A stretch of DNA of 64,000 bases from Candidatus Binatia bacterium (GTDB lineage Bacteria; Eisenbacteria; RBG-16-71-46; SZUA-252), in NCBI GenBank assembly GCA_035631035.1, contig DASQJL010000042.1, positions 20,605 to 84,604 of the forward strand. Reading direction: 5' to 3'. The stretch's first letter is position 1, and each line of letters starts with the position of its first letter. The notes under the pieces are model-generated. The model was not told the origin of the DNA and did no database searches. It saw nothing but the letters and a program-made list of their open reading frames with translations. Position numbers and translations under genes: made by a program. Below are positions 26,684-34,381 of this stretch, piece by piece.

Positions 26684-27258
26684 CGCACTCGACGGCCGTG
26701 CCTACGGGCGGCCGAGCGCACTGCGTTTGGCGCGAGGGGAGACAGCCATTCGGGCGGCCGCCCTCCGGCCCGACTCTCTCCACTTGTTTGGGAAACACCT
26801 CGGCGGGCCTCCGGGAGGCGCCCTCCGCGGCTGCCTCCCCTCGCGTCCACGGATCGCGTCTCGACCTGCCGACCACTGCTCTCCCACGATCTAATCGAGG
26901 CGAGATCCCTGGCTAACTTTTTACCGTCGCTAGCGGCGGTGAATCGATGGGCAAGTGTCTTCATGGATTGACGCGACAGAACGTCCTTACGTTGTCACCG
27001 GAGAGCGCAGGTGGGTCCGGGCGATGAGGTCAGGTCGCACGGACCTTTGTGCCGCTGGTCAGCTCTCGACCGCTCCTCGCCGAGGCTGACCGCTTTTATC
27101 CGTTTCAAACTCCGGCCTCGCCGCCCGCCGAAAACCCTAAGCCGAAGAATCGTCTTCGCTTTGGCCGGAGTAGATCCGGCGTCTTCCGTGGCACGCCGAT
27201 TGCCCTTTCGGTCGCGGCCGGAACCCGTCCGGGGCCGGCGCCACCCTGGAGATCGACG
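26684..27258. other. 575-base non-coding stretch with several small hairpins
   Basis: This is the only long gap. It is visibly less GC-rich than its neighbours in its middle part. I see no credible gene: the frame continuing into the next gene has no usable start signal. Small stems occur at 26693-26714 (CGGCCG both arms), 26785-26797 (TGTTT/AAACA), 26807-26819 (GCCTC/GAGGC), 26923-26940 (eight pairs, two-base loop), 26975-26996 (GAC plus AACGT) and 27032-27046 (AGGTC/GACCT followed by TT). No known riboswitch, SRP, RNase P or tmRNA core is recognised. It may hold the purF terminator, a promoter/leader for the ATPase gene or a small RNA. Confidence 0.5.
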
Positions 27259-29199
27259 GTGACCGAGAGCAAGCGGAAGAAGGTGGGGGAGTACCTCCTC
27301 GAGGCGGGCCTCATCACGGAGGACCAGCTCAAGGAAGCGCTCCGCCGTCAGCGGCAGACGAAGGAGCCCCTGGGACAGATCCTGGCGCGCGCGGGCTTCG
27401 TCGACGAGGGAGACGTCTGTCGTGTCCTTCACCAGCAGCTCGGGCTTCCGATCGTGGACCTCCAGGCCCTCGCCATCGACGAGGCGGTGATCGCCCTGGT
27501 CAAGGAGGAGCTGGCCAAGCGCTACACCGCGATCCCGGTCGGCAAGGAGAATCAGAACACGATCCGGGTCGCGATGGCCGATCCGCTGAACGTCTCGGCC
27601 ATGGAGGACATCCGCTTCCAGAGCGGCTACTTCGTGCGCCCGGTCCTGGCACCCCCCACGGACATCCTCGAAGCGATCACGCGCTACTACCATCTCGACG
27701 ACTCGGTCGGGGAGGTGCTCGAGAACATCATCCGGAGCGACCCGGGGCGGGAAGTGCGCGAGCTGGTCGAGGACGCGCAGGAGGAGTCGCTGACGGCGAA
27801 CGCGGCCGAGCTGGCTGCCGGCTCGCCGATCGTGCGCCTGGCGAACTGGATCATCGCCCGCGCGGTCGAGCTCCGCGCGAGCGACATCCACATCGAGCCG
27901 CAGGACAAGGGCGTGGGCGTGCGCGTGCGCGTGGACGGCCTGCTGCAAGACCTGGAGCGGATGCCGAAGTGGACGCAGGGAGCCCTGATCTCGCGCATCA
28001 AGATCCTCGCCGCCCTCGACATCGCCGAAAAGCGCATCCCGCAGGATGGCCGCTTCCGCGTGGAGTCGGAGGGACGCCGCATCGATCTCCGCGTCTCCAC
28101 GCTTCCGACCCTGCACGGCGAAAAGATCGTGATCCGCATCGTCGACCAGGAGCGCACCGCGCTCCGGCTGGACACGCTGGGGCTGACGCCGCAGAGCCTG
28201 GCCGACATCCGGGAGTTCGCCGGAAGACCGCAGGGGATCCTGATCGTCACCGGGCCGACGGGAAGCGGCAAGACGACGCTCCTCTATTCCATCCTCGAGC
28301 AGATCCACTCGGTCACGAAGAACATCATCACGGCCGAGGACCCGATCGAGCACCAGGTCCCGGGCGTGAACCAGGTGCAGGTGGACGAGAAGAGCAAGAA
28401 GACCTTCGCCTCGGTGCTCCGCGCCATGCTGCGCCAGGACCCGGACGTCATGATGGTGGGCGAGGTGCGCGACGCCGAGACGGCGCAGATCGCGTTTCGC
28501 GCCTCGATCACGGGGCACCTGGTGCTCTCGACGGTGCACACCAACGATGCCGCCTCCGCCGTGACCCGTCTGGTCGACCTGGGGCTCGCCCCCTACATGG
28601 TCTCCTCGGCGCTGATCGCGGTGATCTCGATGCGCCTGGTGCGGACGCTCTGTCCCAAGTGCAAGGACGCCTACGTCCCCTCGGCCGACCTGCTGCGCTC
28701 GGCGGGCCTCTCCGGAAGCGACGCGCGGCGCCTGGTGCTCTATCGCCCCGCCGGGTGCGAGGCGTGCAACGGCACCGGCTATCGCGGGCGCACGGGCATC
28801 TACGAGATCCTCGAGATGAAGGAATCGCTCCGCCGGCTGGTCACCTCGGGCGGCACCGAGGCGATGATCCGCGCCGCCGCCGTCGAGGCGGGCATGGTGC
28901 CGATCGGACAGGACGGGCTCTCCAAGGCGCTCGCGGGGGAGACGACGATCGACGAGCTGCGCCGCGTGATCTACACGCCCGACGAGTCGGGACGCATCTG
29001 CGGCGGCTGTCACGCCACCATCTCGTCCGACTTCTCCTTCTGTCCGGAGTGCGGGACGCGCGCCGAGCTGGCGTGCGGGCAGTGCGGCAAGCGCGTCGCG
29101 CCCGAGTGGTCGTACTGCACGGGATGCGGGCACCCGCGGGCGGGCGCCGTCAGCGACGTCGAGCCCGGCGCGCTTGACCCATCCTCGTTCGCTCCCTAG
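27259..29199 (+). CDS. PilB/GspE-type secretion ATPase with C-terminal double zinc ribbon
   Basis: 646 residues. Domains in order: an MshEN-type N-domain (VGEYLLEAGLITEDQL at the start), the RecA-like ATPase with Walker A GPTGSGKTT near residue 332, Walker B VMMVGEVRD, the His box TGHLVLSTVHTNDA, and the usual CxxC pairs (CPKC; GCEACNGTGYRGRTG). It powers type IV pilus or type II secretion pseudopilus assembly. After the normal end, residues ~581-627 add four more CxxC pairs (CGGC, CPEC, CGQC, CTGC), a DZANK-like double zinc ribbon not usual in this family. The start GTG 27259 has TGGAGA upstream. No other pilus gene is adjacent; pseudopilin-like and zinc-ribbon proteins lie at 57-60 kb. Confidence 0.88.
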   Translation: MTESKRKKVGEYLLEAGLITEDQLKEALRRQRQTKEPLGQILARAGFVDEGDVCRVLHQQLGLPIVDLQALAIDEAVIALVKEELAKRYTAIPVGKENQNTIRVAMADPLNVSAMEDIRFQSGYFVRPVLAPPTDILEAITRYYHLDDSVGEVLENIIRSDPGREVRELVEDAQEESLTANAAELAAGSPIVRLANWIIARAVELRASDIHIEPQDKGVGVRVRVDGLLQDLERMPKWTQGALISRIKILAALDIAEKRIPQDGRFRVESEGRRIDLRVSTLPTLHGEKIVIRIVDQERTALRLDTLGLTPQSLADIREFAGRPQGILIVTGPTGSGKTTLLYSILEQIHSVTKNIITAEDPIEHQVPGVNQVQVDEKSKKTFASVLRAMLRQDPDVMMVGEVRDAETAQIAFRASITGHLVLSTVHTNDAASAVTRLVDLGLAPYMVSSALIAVISMRLVRTLCPKCKDAYVPSADLLRSAGLSGSDARRLVLYRPAGCEACNGTGYRGRTGIYEILEMKESLRRLVTSGGTEAMIRAAAVEAGMVPIGQDGLSKALAGETTIDELRRVIYTPDESGRICGGCHATISSDFSFCPECGTRAELACGQCGKRVAPEWSYCTGCGHPRAGAVSDVEPGALDPSSFAP

Positions 29200-29277
29200 A
29201 ATCCCCCGACTTCCCGCCCGCTGCGGCAACGAGCCGCGCCCGGAGGCGGCGGGAGCGAACACGATCGCGGGAGCCCC

Positions 29278-30750
29278 GTGTCCATTCAGGAAGTCCGCCG
29301 CGCGAAGCTCCAGGCGCTCCAGGAGCGCGGGATCCAGCCGTACGCCTACCGATACGACGCCACGCACCGCTCCGCCGCGATCCGCGCGCAGCACGCCGCC
29401 CTGGAAGCTTCCGGTGAGGCGGTGCGCGTCGCCGGGCGCCTGATGACGAAGCGGGGCCACGGCAAGGCCTCGTTCGCCCACATCAAGGACGAGGACGGGC
29501 TTCTCCAGATCTATCTCCGCGAGGACGCGCTCGGCCCGGAGGCCTACGCCGAGGCGCTGGACTTCGACCTCGGCGACTGGGTCGGCATCGAGGGGTCGGT
29601 GTTCCGGACCAAGACGGGCGAGATCACGGTCAAGGCCGCGGCGGTGACGCTCCTCTCCAAGTCGCTCCACCCGCTTCCGGAGAAGTGGCACGGGCTGACC
29701 GACGTCGAGATCCGCTACCGCCAGCGCTACACCGATCTCGTCGTGAACGACGAGGTCCGCGCCGTGTTCAAGGCGCGCGCCCGCCTGATCCGCTCGATCC
29801 GGGAATTTCTCGACGCCCGGGGGTATCTGGAGGTGGAGACGCCCGTGCTGCAGCCGCTCTACGGCGGGGCCGCGGCGCGCCCCTTCACGACGCATCACAA
29901 CGCGCTCGACATGCCGCTCTACCTGCGGATCGCGGATGAGCTGTATCTCAAGCGCCTCATCGTCGGGGGCTTCGAGCGCGTCTACGAGATCGCGAAGGAC
30001 TTCCGGAACGAGGGGATCGACCGGAGCCACAACCCCGAGTTCACCATGCTCGAGTTCTACCAGGCCTATGCGGACTACGAGACGATGATGGAAGTGACGC
30101 AGGACCTGATCGTGCACGCGGCGCGGACCCTCCACGGTGGCACCCTGGTGCCGCACGAGGGGAGGACGATCGATTTCGCGCCTCCCTGGAACCGGCTCCG
30201 CTACAAGGAGGCCGCGGCGAAGGCGCTCGGCGTCGCCGCCCTCCCGGAAGGGGAGGAGGATCTCCGCGCGCTGGCCGGGCGCGCCGGCTTGAAGCTCGAT
30301 CCCGCATTCGGGTGGGGGCGGATCCTGGACGAGGTGGTCTCGGAGAAGGTGCAGCCCGGCCTGGAGCGGCCGACGTTCCTTCTCGACCATCCCAGGGACG
30401 TGTCGCCGCTCGCCAAGACGCGCCGCGGCGACCCCACCGTCGTGGAGCGCTTCGAGCTGATCGTCGCGGGGATGGAGGTCGCGAACAGCTTTTCGGAGCA
30501 GAACGACCCGCTGGAGCAGCGCCGCGCCTTCGAGGCGCAGATGCGCCAGCGGGAGCGCGGCGACGACGAGGCGCAGATGCTGGACGAGGACTACCTGCGC
30601 GCCCTGGAGCTGGGCATGCCGCCGACGGGGGGCGTGGGGATCGGGGTCGACCGGCTGATCATGCTGCTCGCCGACCAGCGGAGCATTCGCGACGTGATCC
30701 TCTTCCCGCAGATGCGCCCCGAAGAACGCGCCGGCGAGGAGGGCGCCTAG
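29278..30750 (+). CDS. lysS: Lysyl-tRNA synthetase, class II
   Basis: 490 residues. An N-terminal OB-fold anticodon domain (VRVAGRLMTKRGHGKASF) precedes a class II core with motif 2 FRNEGIDRSHNPEFTMLEFY and motif 3 GIGVDRLIMLL. The substrate-site segment EVANSFSEQNDP is typical of LysRS. The start is GTG 29278, 78 bases after the ATPase gene. Confidence 0.95.
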   Translation: MSIQEVRRAKLQALQERGIQPYAYRYDATHRSAAIRAQHAALEASGEAVRVAGRLMTKRGHGKASFAHIKDEDGLLQIYLREDALGPEAYAEALDFDLGDWVGIEGSVFRTKTGEITVKAAAVTLLSKSLHPLPEKWHGLTDVEIRYRQRYTDLVVNDEVRAVFKARARLIRSIREFLDARGYLEVETPVLQPLYGGAAARPFTTHHNALDMPLYLRIADELYLKRLIVGGFERVYEIAKDFRNEGIDRSHNPEFTMLEFYQAYADYETMMEVTQDLIVHAARTLHGGTLVPHEGRTIDFAPPWNRLRYKEAAAKALGVAALPEGEEDLRALAGRAGLKLDPAFGWGRILDEVVSEKVQPGLERPTFLLDHPRDVSPLAKTRRGDPTVVERFELIVAGMEVANSFSEQNDPLEQRRAFEAQMRQRERGDDEAQMLDEDYLRALELGMPPTGGVGIGVDRLIMLLADQRSIRDVILFPQMRPEERAGEEGA

Positions 30751-30784
30751 CGCTCCGCCCGGAGCGGCGGCCCGGCACCCACGG

Positions 30785-32008
30785 ATGGGCTACGTCTGGA
30801 TCATCGCCTCGCGCTACCTGCGCTCGAAGCGGCGGCTCAACTTCATCACGCTCGTGAGCCTGCTGGCCATCGGCGGCGTCTTCGTTGGCACCGCGGCCCT
30901 GACGATCGTCCTCTCGGTCATGAACGGGTTCGAGGACCAGGTGCAGCGGCGGATCGCGGGCACGAACGCGCACATCGCCGTCCTCTCCGGCGACGACCGG
31001 CCGATGCGGGAAAATCCCGATCTCGTCCGCGCGATCCGGAAGACGCTGCCCACGGCCCAGGTCGCGCCGTTCGTCTACGGCAAGGTGATGGTGGCCTCGC
31101 GCCACGGGATCGACGGCATGGTGCTGAAGGGGGTGGACCCGCCCGCCGAGGCGCGCGTGACCGACATCCTCGCGCACCTGACGCCCACCCGCGACGCGTT
31201 CGAGGGGGGCGATCTGCCGGGCATCGCGCTCGGCCGCGAGCTGGCCTCGCGCCTCCGCGTGGCGACCGGCGACGTGATCCTGATCAGCCTGCCCACGGAG
31301 GAGCCGGGAGGGGTTCTGGGCGGCGTGCCGCGCACGACGCGGCTCCGCGTGACCTCGATCTTCGAGTCGGGGCTCTACGAGTACGACTCCTCCTTCGGCG
31401 TGGTCCTCGCGCCGACGGCCGCGTCCTTCTTCCGCCTCGACGGCGAGATCACCGGCTACCAGCTTCGCATTCCCGACATGTTCCGAGCGGCCGAGGACTC
31501 GCGGGCGCTGGAGCAGGCGCTCGGGCCCTCCTACCGGGTGACGAACTGGATCGACCTCAACCGGAATCTGTTCGCCTGGATGCGCATCGAGAAGGCGGTG
31601 ATGTTCACGATCCTGATCCTCATCGTGATCGTGGCGGCCGTGAACATCGTCTCGAGCCTGGTCATGCTCGTTCTTGAGAAACGCCGCGACATCGGTGTTC
31701 TACGCACCATGGGGGTGACTCCGAGGGGCATCCTCCAGATCTTCCTGCTCCAGGGGACCCTGGTGGGGCTGTGCGGCACGGCGCTCGGGCTGGGCGCGGG
31801 CGTTGCCGTCTCGTATGCGCTGGGCCGCTGGAAGCTGCTCCATCTTCCCGGGGAGATCTACTTCATCGACACCCTGCCCGTGAAAATGGAATGGCACGAC
31901 ATCGTCTTCGTGGCGGTGGCGGCGACGGTGACCTGCTTCCTCGCGAGCCTCTATCCCGCGTGGCAGGCCGCGCGGCTTGCCCCGGTCCAGACGATCCGGT
32001 ATGAATGA
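30785..32008 (+). CDS. Lipoprotein-releasing ABC transporter permease, LolC/LolE family
   Basis: 407 residues. One N-terminal helix (after RSKRRLNFITLVSLL), a long periplasmic domain, then three C-terminal helices with the FtsX-type core: RRDIGVLRTMGVTPRGI and the ending YPAWQAARLAPVQTIRYE. With LolD it extracts lipoproteins from the inner membrane. Only one LolC/E gene is present beside LolD, suggesting a homodimeric arrangement or a second subunit elsewhere. It overlaps lolD by eight bases and begins the envelope locus. Confidence 0.9.
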   Translation: MGYVWIIASRYLRSKRRLNFITLVSLLAIGGVFVGTAALTIVLSVMNGFEDQVQRRIAGTNAHIAVLSGDDRPMRENPDLVRAIRKTLPTAQVAPFVYGKVMVASRHGIDGMVLKGVDPPAEARVTDILAHLTPTRDAFEGGDLPGIALGRELASRLRVATGDVILISLPTEEPGGVLGGVPRTTRLRVTSIFESGLYEYDSSFGVVLAPTAASFFRLDGEITGYQLRIPDMFRAAEDSRALEQALGPSYRVTNWIDLNRNLFAWMRIEKAVMFTILILIVIVAAVNIVSSLVMLVLEKRRDIGVLRTMGVTPRGILQIFLLQGTLVGLCGTALGLGAGVAVSYALGRWKLLHLPGEIYFIDTLPVKMEWHDIVFVAVAATVTCFLASLYPAWQAARLAPVQTIRYE

Positions 32009-32720
32009 GCCGGGTGAGGGCGAAGCACCCCTGCTCGAAGCGGAAGGCCTGGCCAAGACTTACGACGAAGGGATCGCGCCGGTCGTGGTGTTGCGCGACG
32101 TCTCCCTCCGGGTGATGCCGGGGGAGATGGTCGCGGTGGTGGGAGCCTCGGGCTCCGGAAAGTCGACGCTGCTCCACCTGCTGGGGGGGCTCGACCGGCC
32201 CACCGCCGGCACCGTGCGGGTCGCAGGCGTCGCGATGTCGTCCCTCGACGAGGAGGGGCGCTCGAAGCTACGCGGCCGGTCGGTGGGGTTCGTGTTCCAG
32301 TTCCACCAGCTCCTCCCCGAATTCACCGCGCTGGAGAACGCGATGATGCCGGGGTGGATCGCGGGAAGACCGGCGCCCCAGGTGCGGAAACGGGCCGAGA
32401 GCCTGCTTCGGGACCTCGGCCTGGGCGGACGGCTGGAGCACAAGCCCTCCGAGCTTTCGGGCGGGGAGCAGCAGCGCGTGGCCGTGGCGCGAGCCTTGCA
32501 TCTGCAACCGGCAGTGCTGCTTGCGGACGAGCCGACCGGCAATCTGGACCGTCCGGCCACCATGGCGCTGCTGGAGATTCTGGAGCGGTACCGGCAGGAA
32601 GAATCCCAAGCCATTGTGATCGCGACGCATAATGCGGAAGTGGCCGGTGCGGCGGGACGGGTCCTGAGCCTACAGGATGGACGACTCCAGCCGATGAAAG
32701 TGATGCCGACCCGCATCTAA
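32001..32720 (+). CDS. lolD: Lipoprotein-releasing ABC transporter ATPase LolD
   Basis: 239 residues. Walker A GASGSGKST, signature LSGGEQQRVAVARAL, Walker B VLLADEPTGNLD. The FQFHQLLPEFTALEN Q-loop segment is typical of LolD/MacB-type ATPases. The start ATG 32001 lies inside the last codons of the permease gene, so the two are translationally coupled. Confidence 0.92.
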   Translation: MNEPGEGEAPLLEAEGLAKTYDEGIAPVVVLRDVSLRVMPGEMVAVVGASGSGKSTLLHLLGGLDRPTAGTVRVAGVAMSSLDEEGRSKLRGRSVGFVFQFHQLLPEFTALENAMMPGWIAGRPAPQVRKRAESLLRDLGLGGRLEHKPSELSGGEQQRVAVARALHLQPAVLLADEPTGNLDRPATMALLEILERYRQEESQAIVIATHNAEVAGAAGRVLSLQDGRLQPMKVMPTRI

Positions 32721-32753
32721 ACGGCGAGGGACCGTCAGGAGGGAAGAGCGGCC

Positions 32754-33284
32754 ATGCAGTGCCAGCTGTGCGGGAAGCGACCCGCGATCGTCCATTTCAC
32801 GGAAATCGTGAACAACAAGAAGTCGGAATACCACGTCTGCGAGAAGTGCGCCGAAGAGCGGGGCTACAGCGTGCCCCTCCTGAAAACAAAGTTTTCAGTC
32901 GGCGATCTCCTCGCGGGCATGGTGGACCAGACCGGCGTCGGCGAGGAGGCCAAGGTCGGGCGCGTGCAGTGTCCGCGCTGCGGCATGGTCTATTCGAGTT
33001 TCCGGGAGACGGGCCGCCTCGGCTGCTCCGAGTGCTACGTGACGTTCCGCACCCAGCTCCGGCCGCTCCTGCGCCGGATCCACGGAAGCACGAAGCACGT
33101 CGGCAAGGCGCCGCGGCGGGACGACGCGCGCACGAACCTGCGCCACGAGATCCAGCGCCTCCACGAAGAGATGCAACGCGCGATCGAGCGGGAGGAATTC
33201 GAGACCGCCGCCAGCCTCCGCGACCAGATCCGCGCCATGGAAGGGCAGGAGACGACGGAGACGACCGGGGAGGGGGCGGCGTGA
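32754..33284 (+). CDS. mcsA: McsA, zinc-finger activator of protein arginine kinase
   Basis: 176 residues. Four CxxC pairs (CQLC, CEKC, CPRC, CSEC) form the two zinc sites, and a C-terminal UVR motif (EMQRAIEREEFETAASLRDQ) follows. McsA activates the arginine kinase McsB and adapts ClpC. It directly precedes mcsB, sharing GTGA. AGGAGGGAAG lies upstream of its ATG. Confidence 0.9.
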   Translation: MQCQLCGKRPAIVHFTEIVNNKKSEYHVCEKCAEERGYSVPLLKTKFSVGDLLAGMVDQTGVGEEAKVGRVQCPRCGMVYSSFRETGRLGCSECYVTFRTQLRPLLRRIHGSTKHVGKAPRRDDARTNLRHEIQRLHEEMQRAIEREEFETAASLRDQIRAMEGQETTETTGEGAA

Positions 33285-34357
33285 AGCTGACCACGCTGGC
33301 GCGATCGCTGGGCCGCTGGCTGGACGGGACGGGGCCGTCGTCGGACATCGTCCTCTCCACGCGCGTCCGGCTCGCGCGCAACATGAAGGACGTCCCCTTC
33401 ACCCACCGGGCGCGCGAAGAGCAGCTCGCGATGGTCTACTCCAGCGCGATCACCGCCGTGCGCAAGACGCCGCCGCTCGCGCACTCGTCGGCGTTCCAGA
33501 TGCGCGATCTGACGCCGCTCGACCGGCAGTTCCTGGTCGAGCGCCATCTGATCTCGAACGATCTGGCCGACAACGGGAAGCTTCGCGGGCTGCTCGTGAT
33601 GCCCGACGAGAGCGTGGCCGTGATGGTGAACGAAGAGGACCATCTTCGCCTGCAGGCGCTGGCGTCGGGGTTCCAGCTCCGCTCGGCCTGGGAGGCGGTC
33701 AACGCCATCGATGATGAATTGGCGCAGGACCTCGACTATGCTTTCAGCGACGAGCTCGGCTATTTGACGGCGTGCCCGACGAATGCGGGCACCGGCATGC
33801 GCGCCTCGGTGCTGATCCACCTGCCCTCGCTCGTCCTGACCAAGCAGATCGGCAAAGTGCTCCAGGGCATCACGCAGGTGGGTCTCGCCGTGCGCGGCTT
33901 CTACGGCGAGGGCTCGCAGATCATGGGGAACTTCTTCCAGATCTCGAACCAGACGACGCTGGGTCAGAGCGAGCGGGAGACGATCGACAGTCTGGAGCGG
34001 GTGACGCGACAGATCATCGACTACGAGCAGCGGGCGCGGGACGAGCTGGTCAAGGACGCCCGCGTGCAGATCGAAGACAAGATCTGGAGGGCCTACGGGA
34101 CCCTGCGGCACAGCCGCGTGATCTCGTCCCAGGAAGTGATCAACCTCTCCTCGGCGGTGCGCTTCGGCGTGGCGCTGAACATGGAGGGGCTGACCGACGT
34201 GCCGACATTGAACGAAATGTTGATCCGCACCCAGCCGGCGCACCTGCAGCTCTTCACGGGGCGCGAGATGGAGCAGCGCGAACGGAACGTGGTCCGCGCC
34301 GACTACGTCCGCCACCTCCTCGAAGGCGGCGGGGACGATGCGGTGCGCTCGAATTAG
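33281..34357 (+). CDS. mcsB: Protein-arginine kinase McsB
   Basis: 358 residues, a phosphagen-kinase fold enzyme that phosphorylates arginines and so marks proteins for ClpC-ClpP. The N-terminal DIVLSTRVRLARN binds ATP phosphates, and TACPTNAGTGMRAS is the conserved active-site strand. The start GTG 33281 follows GGGGAGG. In Bacillus the operon is ctsR-mcsA-mcsB-clpC; here the CtsR repressor is missing and lolCE-lolD precede. Confidence 0.93.
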   Translation: MKLTTLARSLGRWLDGTGPSSDIVLSTRVRLARNMKDVPFTHRAREEQLAMVYSSAITAVRKTPPLAHSSAFQMRDLTPLDRQFLVERHLISNDLADNGKLRGLLVMPDESVAVMVNEEDHLRLQALASGFQLRSAWEAVNAIDDELAQDLDYAFSDELGYLTACPTNAGTGMRASVLIHLPSLVLTKQIGKVLQGITQVGLAVRGFYGEGSQIMGNFFQISNQTTLGQSERETIDSLERVTRQIIDYEQRARDELVKDARVQIEDKIWRAYGTLRHSRVISSQEVINLSSAVRFGVALNMEGLTDVPTLNEMLIRTQPAHLQLFTGREMEQRERNVVRADYVRHLLEGGGDDAVRSN

Positions 34358-34381
34358 GGCGAGGCGGGAGGCTCGCAGCTG

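Noticed and set aside
26752..26763. GGGCGGCCGCCC palindrome as a regulatory site
   Set aside because: Perfect 12-base palindromes of G and C are expected often at this base composition; no second copy or context supports it.
26917..26940. T-run plus stem as an intrinsic terminator
   Set aside because: The T-run precedes the stem on the + strand and there is no T-run after the stem on either strand, so the order is wrong for termination.
27028..27060. GTCAGGTC segment as an SRP RNA core
   Set aside because: The conserved GGAAGGAAGCAGC part that should follow is absent.
27049..27258. N-terminal extension of the secretion ATPase (70 codons)
   Set aside because: No ribosome site, low-complexity Pro/Arg/Ser content, and the known family N-terminus begins at GTG 27259.
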